From NCBI GenBank assembly GCA_016946835.1, contig JACVTC010000071.1:126001-186000 (forward strand): a DNA stretch of 60,000 nucleotides. The letters are read 5' to 3'. This document shows positions 1 through 11,500 of the stretch, piece by piece; position 1 is the first letter of the stretch; the number at the start of each line of letters is the position of its first letter. Source of the stretch: Neocallimastix lanati (nom. inval.) (lineage: Eukaryota; Neocallimastigomycota; Neocallimastigomycetes; Neocallimastigales; Neocallimastigaceae). The notes below the pieces were generated by a model. That model was not told where the DNA came from. It saw only the letters and a list, made by a program, of their open reading frames with translations, and ran no database searches. The position numbers were made by a program, and so were the translations under genes.

Positions 1-784
1 AATTCGAAAGAGGTTTTGAAACTAAGGTAGTACTTGAAGAAGATTCATCTTTATTAGTTCTTTTAGGACAATCCTTAATAGAGTGAGTAGGAGAACCACA
101 ATATAAGCATAAAATTTCTTTCCTACGATATTCTTTTTCTTCTTTTGAGAGATATCCATAAAATTGTTTATTACTAGATTTTTTGTTTGTACTATTTCTT
201 TTAAAAGTAGAAAACCTATTACTGGTATAAGATTGTCTATTTCTTTGAAATTTTTGGGTTGTAGATAGTCTAGCATCAATACGAGAAGCAATAGTTTGAA
301 GAGCAAGTAAGCTTTTGGGTCCTGGGAATATTTCAATAATCTTGGTAGCAACTTGGTTATTTAATCCAGCAATAAAGGCATCCATCTTTGCTTCTTCATT
401 CCAATTTGAATCGTCAGCATACTTGTTGAATTCTAAAATATATCCTTGAATTCCCCCTAGATTCCTCTGGCGTATATTTCTTAACATTTGGTTTGCAACA
501 TAGGTAGCATCAGAGTTCCTAAAAAAAGATTTTATGCGGCCAATAAAAGCTTCGTAGTTACTAAGACATGGATCACGGTGTTCTATCAAGGTAGCTGCCC
601 AATTCATAGCTTTACCGTAGAAGCGAGAGATAATATATACTACCTTATCTTCATCTCCAGGAAACCTTTCAGGATATAAAAGAAAGATAAGCTCCATCTT
701 GGCAAGAAATCCCTTAAGATACTTTCTGTCCCCAGCGAATCCATCCTTCAGATTAGCAGTATCGAAGATATTTGATTCTTCCAT
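1..784 (-). CDS. Ty3/gypsy-type retrotransposon Gag, partial (runs off left edge)
   Basis: An uninterrupted frame runs from an ATG at 784-782 to the first base of the window, about 261 codons, with no stop. It begins MEESNIFDTANLKDG. The first ~170 residues have the helical Retrotrans_gag layout typical of Ty3/gypsy Gag, including a YGKAMNWA core and an FNKYADDSNW segment. A CCHC zinc knuckle of the form CLYCGSPTHSIKDC lies near residue 235 and would bind the RNA genome. The region between them is basic and Ser/Asn rich, as in nucleocapsid. No frame damage is visible, so this may be a recent copy. Protease, RT and integrase would lie to the left, outside the window. The upstream side (785-1839) should hold the 5' LTR, but I could not define its ends. 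Confidence 0.82.
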   Translation of the reverse strand, partial: MEESNIFDTANLKDGFAGDRKYLKGFLAKMELIFLLYPERFPGDEDKVVYIISRFYGKAMNWAATLIEHRDPCLSNYEAFIGRIKSFFRNSDATYVANQMLRNIRQRNLGGIQGYILEFNKYADDSNWNEEAKMDAFIAGLNNQVATKIIEIFPGPKSLLALQTIASRIDARLSTTQKFQRNRQSYTSNRFSTFKRNSTNKKSSNKQFYGYLSKEEKEYRRKEILCLYCGSPTHSIKDCPKRTNKDESSSSTTLVSKPLSN

Positions 785-1839
785 GCTTATATAAAAATGG
801 TTTTATTAAAAAAAATATATTTTAAGAAAATTAATTAAATTTAATTAATAATATAAATTCTTAATAATAAAAATTCTAAAATTTTATTTAAATTATCAAA
901 AGCATTTCCTGCAATTTTCCGTAAATTATAGGAAACACGTAAAGTAGTATGTGAATTAATTCAAGACAGCTTGCCTATTACTGCGTCATGCCCTGTTCAT
1001 ACCAGACTCATCTACTCTCAAATGAATAGAAAGGCCAGAGCTTAGTGCAAATTATCACAATAATTATACACTAGGAATAACTAATCCGGAAACTTTACGT
1101 TTTTTCTATTTCTTATAATTTACGCTTCTAAAGCGTACTAAATCAAATGATAAAAATAAAATTAAGAAAAAATTTATTATTATTATAAAGCTTCAACAAT
1201 AATATTATTAATATTTAATAAAAGACGTCCTTATTCACAAATTAAAATAATTTGTTACTGACTTATCCTTTATAGAAGGTAATATTAAAATATTATCTAT
1301 AACTTTATTTTTATTTGTTTCTCAACACCAAGGTTTTGATTATATCCAAAGGTGTTTTTATTGTAAAGCTGTGCTTAACAATAAGAAACAAGAATTTAAA
1401 TTAATAACCTAATAAAATAAAACTTATTATTAAACACAAATCTTGAATCAAAAGGTTGGTATTAAATAATAATTTATTAATTATTAATTTTTTAATAAAA
1501 ACACGATTTTTCAATTTACATGAAATTTTTTGAGATATTTATATTTTTTTTCAATTAAATAAATTAATTAAATTTTTATGAATTAAATTTTTATAACTTA
1601 AACCAATCAAATAATTATAAACTAAAATATTTTAATAATAATAAATAAATAAAAATAATAAAAATTTTTAAGGTAAATGTTCGGATTCGAACTCGCGAAC
1701 TTAGCTATAAATTATAAGTATTAAACACTAAAATATATTATTTATTTCTGTGATCCGTTACACTATTATTATTGATTAATTTATTCCTTTCATTAATAAT
1801 ATTTATATTGTTTTTAATATTGTTTTCTTCGTTATAGTT
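785..1839. other. AT-rich spacer between two retroelement fragments; probable LTR/leader of the left element
   Basis: No coding potential is visible. By position, the 5' LTR and leader of the Gag at 1-784 should lie here. On the minus strand a 14-base stretch at about 1318-1331 starts TGGTGTTGAG and could be a primer-binding site, but the base just before it does not give the CA end of an LTR. The interval 890-1080 is less A/T rich than its surroundings. A tRNA-like segment lies at 1672-1772 and is listed separately. Confidence 0.4.
1672..1772 (-). other. tRNA-derived relic or SINE head with Pol III A and B boxes
   Basis: On the minus strand, 1765-1755 reads TAGTGTAACGG, an exact match to the A-box consensus TRGYNNARNGG and close to the D arm of tRNA-Glu/Gln. 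1693-1683 reads AGTTCGAATCC, an exact B box. The T arm pairs only as GTTCG/CGAAC around an oversized loop. The seven bases before the A box cannot pair with the 3' segment ATTTACC, and the 60-base interval between the boxes has no anticodon stem that I can form. It is therefore not a working tRNA gene. A decayed tRNA pseudogene or a tRNA-headed SINE is more likely. Confidence 0.5.
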
Positions 1840-3498
1840 CTATTTACTTGTTGAACTTTCTTCTAATTTTTCTTTTTGTTTTGCTTCACCTAACGAAAGA
1901 GTGTTCGTTTTTGTATTACCGTGTTTTATCAACGTGTTTATGTTCTCAAGTTTCTCTTCTATTAATTTAACTTTATTTTCAAGATGTTCTTTTTCTTTTT
2001 GACTTAATGAAAGACTTTCTTCTTCTTTATCTTTATTGATATCATTGTTTGAATTATTTGGAATATCTTGCATGTCTAAATTGACAATATCTTCTTTTAC
2101 TGTTAGTTCACTGTTATTATCTCTTTGACTCCTGTTCTCTTCATTATTTTCTTCATGAGGATCTTGTTCTATTTCTTTATTTTCTTGAATAATATTAGTT
2201 ATGTCATTCCTGTTGTAATAATTTCTTTCTTCTAAGATATTCATTAATGTGTCTTCATCTTGCGTTTCGGTTTCTTCATTTTCATATCTCCTTGCTTCAG
2301 ATACATAATCAAAATTAAAGTTACCTGGTTGATCTTCAAGAAATTCTACCACACGTTTCACATATATTTTCATTTTATCAATATCGAATATTCTGTACCC
2401 TGTTGAGTCTTCGTCGTATCCCAGAAAGAATCCTTTTCTTGAATTACTCCTAAATTTTTCTGGATTTACTTCATAATAGTAAACTTTACAGCCAAATACA
2501 TGTAATTTACTATTGTCAACTTTCTTTTCGTAGAATACTTCAAATGGGATTTTGTTATTATTTCCATGATGCGGCACCCTATTATGCACATAATTAGCTG
2601 TCTTTAAAGCATCTTCCCAAAATCTTCTATATAATTGACTATCTATTAACATTGCGGTAGCAATTTGGATAAGTACTCCGTTTAGTCTTTCTGCTCTACC
2701 GTTTTGTTGAGGATTTCCTGGTACAGTGAATTGTTGCGTGATTTCGTATTTGTTGCATATTTCTTTAAAATTATTTGAAGTGAATTCTGTTCCATTATCA
2801 CTTCTTAAATATATTATATTTGAATTTGTTTTATTTTTAATTTTGATATACCATGTTTCAAATACTTGGTATACTTCCGACTTCTTCTTTACTGTAAGGA
2901 CCCAACCATATCTACTATAATCATCTAAAATAGTCACGAAATAGCAGTTGCCGTAAATTGATGGTGGTGCCGGTCCAACAAGATCTATATGTACTAATTC
3001 AAGAATTTTTCTTGAATTATTCTGCCCTTTACCATATGGTTCGTTCTTCATTTTTGCTTGCATACAGATCTCACATTTATCTATTTTGTTTCCAAAAGTC
3101 AGGTGATAAATTCTTCGATGCCATAGAATATCATTTTCTTTAGTGTTGACGTTATTGCATAGTATATTATTACTTTTAATACATACTTCAAAAACATTAT
3201 TATCACTAGCTTTAATTTTTGAAATTGCATTAAAACACTTATCTAGGATATACGCATATACGTCATCGTATTCCTTTATAAATACTATTACATATTCATC
3301 CCTTGCTAGTTTACTAATCGAAATTAAATTTCTTTTAATATCCGGAACATATAATACTTCCTTTAGCTTTAATAGTTCTTTGTTCATATTTCCTTGTATC
3401 TCTCCAATGTGTGTTGAGTTGGTTGTATTCCCATTAGCATAATTTATATCTTCCACGTGTTCCTCTTCATTCATTAGTATATTTTTGTTTTGAGTCAT
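1840..3498 (-). CDS. copia Pol fragment: protease active site plus DDE integrase
   Basis: The in-frame Met at 3498 gives 552 codons, but the same frame is open back to about 3620 and includes WTLDSGESNHMT (about 3533-3495), the copia protease motif around the catalytic Asp (DSG). Further on are the GAG-pre-integrase zinc-binding segment (HRRIYHL...CEICMQAK) and the rve integrase core with its acidic triad in LVHIDLVG, YLRSDNGTEF and QQNGRAERLN. A segment typical of the copia integrase C-terminus follows (LHVFGCKVY, KGFFLGYDEDSTGYRI). The last ~150 residues are E/N/K-rich low complexity. The stop at 1840 removes RT and RNase H. The integrase itself looks undamaged. Confidence 0.85.
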   Translation of the reverse strand: MTQNKNILMNEEEHVEDINYANGNTTNSTHIGEIQGNMNKELLKLKEVLYVPDIKRNLISISKLARDEYVIVFIKEYDDVYAYILDKCFNAISKIKASDNNVFEVCIKSNNILCNNVNTKENDILWHRRIYHLTFGNKIDKCEICMQAKMKNEPYGKGQNNSRKILELVHIDLVGPAPPSIYGNCYFVTILDDYSRYGWVLTVKKKSEVYQVFETWYIKIKNKTNSNIIYLRSDNGTEFTSNNFKEICNKYEITQQFTVPGNPQQNGRAERLNGVLIQIATAMLIDSQLYRRFWEDALKTANYVHNRVPHHGNNNKIPFEVFYEKKVDNSKLHVFGCKVYYYEVNPEKFRSNSRKGFFLGYDEDSTGYRIFDIDKMKIYVKRVVEFLEDQPGNFNFDYVSEARRYENEETETQDEDTLMNILEERNYYNRNDITNIIQENKEIEQDPHEENNEENRSQRDNNSELTVKEDIVNLDMQDIPNNSNNDINKDKEEESLSLSQKEKEHLENKVKLIEEKLENINTLIKHGNTKTNTLSLGEAKQKEKLEESSTSK

Positions 3499-3554
3499 AT
3501 GATTAGATTCACCTGAATCTAGAGTCCACGAACTACATTCTACATGATTTTTAG

Positions 3555-4622
3555 TTACGTTATTATTAAATACATTATTGCATTGTTTTGTATTGCCACT
3601 ACATGGATTTTCAAAGAAGTGTTATAATCTAGAACAAATAAATCATTAAGATTTAATTTATCATTGTCTGTTTTATTGTCATATTGGCCTGTTTTTTGTT
3701 TACCTTGCCTCCCTTGTTTCTTGGCGAATTCTTGTGACATCTTCCTTTTAATCTTGCAATCTCTTTCAAAATGACCAAATCTATGGCAAAAGAAACATTC
3801 AATATTAGAATTAGTTTTTCTACCTTCTCCATTACATTTTTCATAATTTCTTTTTGAATATCTTCTAAAGTCTTGATTTCCTCCTTTTCCTTTTCCTTGG
3901 CTTTGGGTCGTAGTACTGAATACATGTTTTATTCCTATCATTTTTCCTTTTTTCCTTTCTTCGACTTTCTTGAGTCGTTCTACAAGTCCTAATGTATATT
4001 CTTTACAGCTTTTCCAGTCTTTTTGATCAAAAATATTTACACTTTGATATTCTTCTGGTAAAGAGTTAAATAATAGTAATTTCTTTTCCTCATCTGTAGC
4101 TACAACATTCATATATTCTATCATATTAATATTCTTGTTTAATTTTGTTAAAAATCTTGAAAAGCTTGTTTTGGGGTTGTATCTTAAAGCATTAGTTTCA
4201 TCGATTAGTTGATTTCTCCTAATCACATCATCTCCAATATGAATTTGTTGTAACGTTTGCCAAATTTGATAACCTGTAAGAGATGGATCCTGAATATCTT
4301 GTTGTGTTTTTGGTCCCAACGTGCTTCTTATTAAACTTTTTAAACTGGCATTTGTTTTTAAATCCTCTTTTGTCACTGATTCTCCATATTTCATTTTGTA
4401 CTCATATGGTGCAATTAAATCACTTGTACTTTCTGTTCCACTAACTATGGGAACTTTTGGAGTATGATCTATATCGACCCATTCTTCGAGATCATAGTAT
4501 TGCAAGATACCTCTCATGAATAATTGCCAGGTTATAATGTTATTACTGTCTAATTCATATATAACTTTTCCTATTAGGACAGAGGGATCAAATCTTTTGA
4601 TTTGAGGAATATTATTATCCAT
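3555..4622 (-). CDS. copia-type Gag with CCHC zinc knuckle
   Basis: 355 codons, beginning MDNNIPQIKRFDPSVL. The copia Gag (UBN2-like) fold is suggested by the YQIWQTLQQIHIGDD segment near residue 120 and by an NINMIEYMNV/LLLFNSLPEEYQS segment near 170-195. A CCHC knuckle, CFFCHRFGHFERDC, lies near residue 280 in a basic region. The frame stops at 3555, while the protease frame is open from about 3620, so the two overlap by about 65 nt in a -1 relationship. Copia elements usually make one continuous polyprotein, so this is either a single indel or a -1 frameshift site. I see no classical slippery heptamer in the overlap. Confidence 0.8.
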   Translation of the reverse strand: MDNNIPQIKRFDPSVLIGKVIYELDSNNIITWQLFMRGILQYYDLEEWVDIDHTPKVPIVSGTESTSDLIAPYEYKMKYGESVTKEDLKTNASLKSLIRSTLGPKTQQDIQDPSLTGYQIWQTLQQIHIGDDVIRRNQLIDETNALRYNPKTSFSRFLTKLNKNINMIEYMNVVATDEEKKLLLFNSLPEEYQSVNIFDQKDWKSCKEYTLGLVERLKKVEERKKGKMIGIKHVFSTTTQSQGKGKGGNQDFRRYSKRNYEKCNGEGRKTNSNIECFFCHRFGHFERDCKIKRKMSQEFAKKQGRQGKQKTGQYDNKTDNDKLNLNDLFVLDYNTSLKIHVVAIQNNAIMYLIIT

Positions 4623-5583
4623 AGTAGTAATGGTACTAGAAGTAGCATTTTCTGTTGATCGTTTTTAAAGTATTTTTACTCATTTTGAATTTTAAATATT
4701 TTAATTTTTTTTTTTTTTTTTTATATTTATTTATTTAAAAATTGAAATTGAATGATTTTTCAACGAAACAAAATTATAATGATTCAATGAGACTCTTAAT
4801 CTGTTAAAATTCAATTTATTAATAAATGAAAAATAAAGAAGACAAACACTCGAACGTACAAAACTCAATTAAACAATTGGGTTTATGAAATAATAATTTT
4901 ATTAATAAATATTAAAATAATATATCTACATTAAACAATGTAAATTTTTTATAAGACTTAAAAATCAAAAAATCAAGAAAAGAAATTTTTTTTTTTTTTT
5001 TTTTTTTCGGTTTAAAATAAAATATTAATAATTACTAAATAAATACATTTTTACATTGATATTTGTACTACATATTATTTATTTATTTTTTAAAATTAAA
5101 TGTATTTATTATTTCACAAAAATAAAATTAATTATTATAAAAAATTGAAATTAATTTTAAAACTATTTAATTATAAGATTTTAGATTTTGTTATTTCGGT
5201 TTTAATAGTTTATTTAATTTTTTATAAATTGTAATAATTTTATAATAATGAATTTTTATTTTAATTTTTTATTAATATAAATTTATATTGAAAAAATAGG
5301 GAAAATTACACATGAAAAAATTCTTTAAAAAAGTAAAAGTTACACAAAGGTTTAATAAATTATTATTTTTATCTTTTATTTGAAAAAGTATTTCTAAATA
5401 TTTTTTATCATAATAATAATACTATTATTATTTATATATTATGTAAATAAAATAAATATTAAAAAGATAATAATTTTATGATATATTTATTATTATTTAA
5501 TTTTTATTTTTATTAATTTTTTTTTAAAAAAAAAAAAAAATATGATAATATAATTATTTTTTATATGTAACAAAACAAATTAT
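4623..5583. other. AT-rich intergenic spacer
   Basis: Lies between the copia Gag start and the 3' end of the Tra1 gene. It holds homopolymer runs (T17 near 4706, T19 near 4988, A13 near 5527) and no supportable gene. The copia 5' LTR would be expected here on position, but no clear LTR boundary was recognised. Confidence 0.5.
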
Positions 5584-8500
5584 TTAATAATATGGCATCC
5601 ATGTTATATCTAATTGGGATAATTTATGTGGATTAGTAGCTTGTGAAATTAAATCAATTAATGTTTGATTTGCTGGTATATTAAAAGTATTTTCTTCATC
5701 ATTATTTTTGATATCTTTATTTGAATCAATATTATTTTCATGGGCATCACTTTTACTTGCCTTAGAATCATTTGAATTAACATTATTTATTAATACATTC
5801 TTTAAATTACTTTTATCGTCTTTCTCATTGATTTCTTTATTATTTTTTGATTCACTATTTAATGAATCAGATTTTGATTTATTTGGTCCACTAATATTCT
5901 TAAGTTTTTGATTTTCAATATAATTATTTAACTAATTTAATTTTAAAGTATAACAAATTAATATGTATTAAAAATTTTATTTCATTATATTTTATTTTAT
6001 TATTTTTTTTTTTTTAAAAAAAATAAATATTTTTTCAAAAATATATAATTTAAATTTACCTTTTCTCTCTCTTGTTTGCATGATAATGATTCAGTTCTAT
6101 GCTGAATTAATCTTATATTTTGAGCAACATATTTTCTTAAATTATTATCTTGAAGTGTTTTTATACGATTTTGTGCAATATTTTGAATTGAAATTATTTC
6201 ATCTTTTATGAATATACCTAAATAGTTTTCAAGTTCAAACTTATTTTACAATAACAAAATAATTGTATATAAATTAATATAAAATAAATATTATTCAATT
6301 AAAAACATATTACTAATCAAAATTCAATATAAAATTTACTTCCGGCTCTATTAAAGATCTAGAAATTGACATTATTATATTTGTAAATACACCTTCTACT
6401 CCTATTGGCGTTATAAATGTTTGAATATTTGGTGTAAATCTAAATGGAACTGGTTCATTAGATCCAAATAAAAATGTATTTGGTGATAATGCTTTATATA
6501 TTAAATTAATAAAAATAAAATATAAAAAAAAAATTTAATATAGAATATCTAAATAATTTAAAATTAATTAAAATTACAAAATTTAATAAATTACATGGTA
6601 ATAATTCTGTAGCCCAAATATTTCCAGTTTCAAATGAAATATTAATTTTATGAGGATACCTATGAGCAATACTCATTACATAAGACATAAATGAAACAGC
6701 AGCCATTTGATGTGTAAATTGTTTTCTTAATATAAATAAATCGATATATTGCTTCATTTTTGAAAGAACATACTATATGAATAATTACAAATATATAAAT
6801 ATATAAATTAGCAATGTTCACCATTTTTTCTTCTTTATTATATTAATTTATATTATTACTACAACAATTAGTAAATAATCAAATATATATAAATAACTTC
6901 ATACTTTCGTTAATACAGTATTTGGAACCATTGTTTCTTCAATTTGTTGAATAATCGCCATTTTTAAATTTATTACATCATTTTTCTATTAAAAATATGA
7001 ATAAATATTAATAAAAAAATGTAAAAAAATAAAAAAATTAAATAAATATTTATACATACATCTAGATGTATAATAATAATAAATATATTTATTATTTATT
7101 TACTTACAGTTGGTTTGATAGAATTCTTTTTATCTCGATCAATTATATTACGAATACTATTTACATATAAAATTGTTGGATCATCTTTATGGAATCCTGA
7201 TTTTTCACAATGATTTTCATAGATTTCCTGTAATGAAACATATGACAAATCATCTTGAACTAATCTAACCTGTGGTGCTAAAGGTATCATTAATGGAAGA
7301 TGGAATGCAATATTATATTTCCTACAATCTCTTTTACGTTCTATAATGCTATTCATTATTCTAAATAATTGTACAATTCTCTCTTCTCTTCTACATTGCC
7401 TAGCTGCTGGATGTTGAACAACAAACGAATGTGAACTACCATCATGACCTCTTAGAGATAATCTACGATAACATACTCCATGACCTCTTACAACATCAAC
7501 TAAGGATTCGAATTTATCAATTCTTATAAATTCATTAGTATTATCTTTATGTAATAAATACTGTCCTGGAATTTCAATATCCTCAAATTTTTTATGTTCA
7601 AATTCTACTAGATCATGACTGAAATATTCCAAATGTTGTTTAGAATTTCTTAAATCTAATTGATATTCCAATTTATCACGCCAATCTCTGAACTTTTCAA
7701 CTAACTCAGTTATTGAAGGTTTACTTTTAATAAAATCTTCTTCAAACGCTTCTTTATACTTTTCATGACCATTGGACATAGATTCATGAAAACGTTTTAA
7801 ATTCACTTCTGTACTATGAGGTAATGATCTTGTATCTCCATAATTTGATATTCTTCCAACAAGTTGCTGTACACCATCTGTAAGTAATGCAACAATTAAT
7901 CTATATATATCTTCATCTGGAGATGGTTTTAATTTTTGAATAATTTGATCAATCATTTTTTCAATTGATAATGTTAATAACGGGAATGAAGTTTTAACAG
8001 TTCCCATAATACCTTCAACATACTCCCATGGTTGCTTTTTGGAAGTATTGGATGATTGAGGTTGTGATTGGACAGATAATGATACCGATACTGAATTACT
8101 TGCTTTACTTTGTGAATCGTCTGCATTTTTATGGAATTCCCTTCCATTATTTGATGCCATTGCTGCTTGTTTTTTAATTAATTTATAATCTTCTTTAGTT
8201 GTTCTTAATAAAAAATATAATGCCTGTGGATAAGTTTTAGCAATCTTTTGAATAATAATATTTGCACAAACAGCCTCTTTATTTGCTAAACAAGTTAATA
8301 ATTGAGGAATATAAATAATCCAATACCAATGAGCATAATCTCCCTTAAATTTACTAAATATTTCTGTTAATCTTCCTTTATTATCATCAAAACTTAAAAG
8401 CCATAATATTCTTGCTATATATTTTCTTGATTTATGATTCTTATATAATCCTGCAGCTTGTAAATAGCAGCTTATAGCATATTCACCGTAACTTATTTCA

Positions 8501-11500
8501 TCAGGATGTTCCTTAAATAAATCATCATTATATATACCCCATTGAGCCCAAGCTTTAGGTGATGTAATTTCAATTTTTGTTGCAGTTGAAAAAGACTCAT
8601 TAGCTTCTTCTTTCAAATTTAGCTTTGATAGAAATTGTCCTTTCAGTGTCCAAAATTCAGATGTTTGAGATTCCGTAAAGTACATTAAATTTGTATTATT
8701 AATAACATCTAAGCCAGTAGCATAATCATTTGAAGATTGGAAATAGCATTTAGCTTGTTCTCTTAATTTATAAAATGCTTCTTGAATTTCTATATTTGGT
8801 AACGTATATATTTTACTTAATGAGTTTATACATATATCAGATAAACCATGCTTCCGTGCTATGTGTGCAAATCTATTAATAATCCAAGCGGTCTCATGAT
8901 ACCCACGATATGTATATGAATTTGCTGTATTGTTATTACTACTACTATTACTAGTATTAGTATTTTGATTTAATATTTGAATAATTGGTGCATATGCTTT
9001 ATTTATTGTTGAAAATATATGTTGTCTCCAAGCAACTAGATCACTCCACAAATTAATATCTTCCCAATAATTTGGCAATCTTTCCCTCCAAGTTTGTAAA
9101 ATTCCTTTAAGTTCTTCAGATTTCTTTTCAATATTTTCAACTTTAGTATTATTTAAATTTATCTTTATTTGATTTGCTTCGTTCAATTCAACAAATTGTT
9201 GAAACATATGCAATAAATTAATATGAGAATAAGATACAACTTCAGGAAGCATATGCCATTTTTTCAATGTTAGTTGAACACCTTCATCATAAACTTTCTT
9301 GAATTCTTCTATTTTATTATTATTTTCTTGTGATTGATTTAATAATAAGAAAGCCTCAAATATTTTTCTACGAGCAACCGGTATGTCAGAATATACATCA
9401 ATGGCTTTTTGTAAATATTCACTTTCTGAATCCCAATCAGAAACTCTCCATGCACATTCTAGTAGTAAATCCGTATTTCCCTCATGTTTTGCTAAATCTG
9501 TCAAAATATCCCACTGTTGTAATTTTTGTGCACATAATATCCAATGGTCTTCCCACAAGAAATATTCTGCTTCATTATATAAATGTGAACCCGAACGTGC
9601 TTTTTTCTGCGCAGCTTCATACATATACTGTGCTTCATTCCATTTTCCACATTGTTCATAAGATATAGCAATATTAGTTTCTGGAAATATACATCTTCTT
9701 CGCCACAAGCCATAAAAGTAATCGTTTTCATTTAATTCTTCATATAAACTTGCCAATGCATCCATTGTACATTCCTTAATTTTTTCTTCATCTTTAGTTG
9801 ATGACATTACCCCATATTTTAATTCAGGAGTATTATTTTGCAATAATTCAATTGCAATATGCCAAGCATTAAATGTTCTACCTAAATACTTTATAAGTTG
9901 AGGAGGAAGTTGTATAGTTGGAACTGACCTACAAATACCTTCAAGTAATTTCTGAATTACATTTGGTCTAAAATCCGCTTGTTTTAAATGATATTCCCTT
10001 GCTAATAATATAATTAATACTTTTATTATATCATGTCGTTCTTTTTTCTTTAAAAACGACCATGACATAACAAATGTATTTATCCATATTTGAGATGACA
10101 TATCAATATCTAAATATATAAGTTGACGAATTGTATTTATTAAAATACTAACATCTAATTTTTGAAAATCTTTTAAAAATTTCTGATGATTTTCTATTAC
10201 ATTATTTGATTTAGTATTATCCACTTCCATAAAATCTTCACCCAATTGTAATTTATATATTGGCTCAACATGAGATATTGGAACAATACGATATGAAGTA
10301 CTTGTTTGATATAATGGTTTTGAACTAATATATGATCCTAATAAAATATCTAAAGCTTGATGCAACCAAAATGATGTTGATAAATATTCCCAATTTTGAA
10401 CGCCTATTACATAATTCAATCTTGTAAATAAGCTTCTTCCAATACTTTTATCAAAAATTTGCGAAAATTGTTTTCTAATTTCAGGATTTTCATTTCTTGT
10501 ACCTAATAAAAATGCTTGTTCCAATCTTATTGTTAATTCCGACCTTGCAAATGTTGGGTCAGAATATATTTTTGATACTAATAATAAGTAATCTTCTAAT
10601 AATTTTTTATCCCTACGTTCAAAAATCATCATTTTTATCATTATATTTGCCTTTTCTTTCATTGTTGGGAATGATTCTGTTTTCTTCAATATCCAATCTG
10701 ATACGATATTTAAGATATTTTGTAAAAGAGTAATATCTTTTGATTTTTCTATAAGTTGAATAATTGCTATTAATACTTGTCTACGATTATCACCCATATT
10801 TGAAATTCTTAATTTTAATAAATTCAAAAGCATAGTTATTAATGTTACCATTGACTGATTATTATTATTTGTAATAGAACTACTTGTTGACTGTGTACTT
10901 AACTCATTTAAACTATTTTGGTTGATATTATTAACTTGTAAATTTATATGTTCTTTTACTAATTTTTGTAACAATTTTATTAATAATGGAATCAAATTAT
11001 CTAATTTTTCAGGTTGTTCATGGTAAGTTGCTTCAATTAAAGTAATAACTGAAAATATATTTGTCATGCCATTTAATCCTACCATAACAATATGCTCTAT
11101 TTCTTTCATTAATGGATCAATATCATTAACAAGTTTTTTACCTTCTTTATTTAATAAATATATTTTTTTAAAAATACTAATTAGCAGACAACCAACCGAT
11201 TTCATAATTATAGTATTTTCACATTTAACATAAGAAATTAAATATTTTGCTAAAGCTGACAAATTTTCAGCAAACCATATATTAGATTTTTTATCAATAA
11301 CAATTTTTAATACATCTAAAATTGTTTTAATAGCATTTACTTGATTTTCATTTGGTTCAATTCTAATAAATTTTTCGATTTGGGATATTTTTATATTAAC
11401 TTTTGGGAATAAATTTAATAAATCTTTTATTAATATAACTATTCTTGGAGCCAATAAGTTTTTATTATCATTCATTGGGTTTAATATTGCTAATAATTTT

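Larger units (their letters stand above)
1840..4622 (-). mobile_element. Ty1/copia-type retrotransposon fragment: gag, protease motif, integrase; no RT or RNase H
   Basis: Two minus-strand reading frames in order give copia-type Gag with a zinc knuckle (4622-3555), then a protease active-site motif and a complete integrase core (about 3620-1840). The integrase-before-RT order is diagnostic of Ty1/copia. The second frame ends in a charged K/E-rich tail at 1840, exactly where the linker to reverse transcriptase should be, and no RT follows. The element is therefore 3' truncated. No flanking LTR pair was found by eye. Confidence 0.85.

Noticed and set aside
22-351. Minus-strand 109-codon frame at the left edge
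   Set aside because: The adjacent frame reads a continuous Gag with a CCHC zinc knuckle; this one is its shadow.
1318-1331. Primer-binding site of the left retroelement
   Set aside because: The TGGTGTTGAG start is suggestive, but the preceding base pair does not give an LTR end in CA and no matching LTR was found.
1672-1772. Functional tRNA-Glu or tRNA-Gln gene
   Set aside because: A and B boxes are perfect but acceptor and anticodon stems cannot be formed.
9330-9731. Several 76-112-codon ORFs within the Tra1 gene on both strands
   Set aside because: All are shadows of the single 7-kb Tra1 exon, which matches TRRAP throughout.
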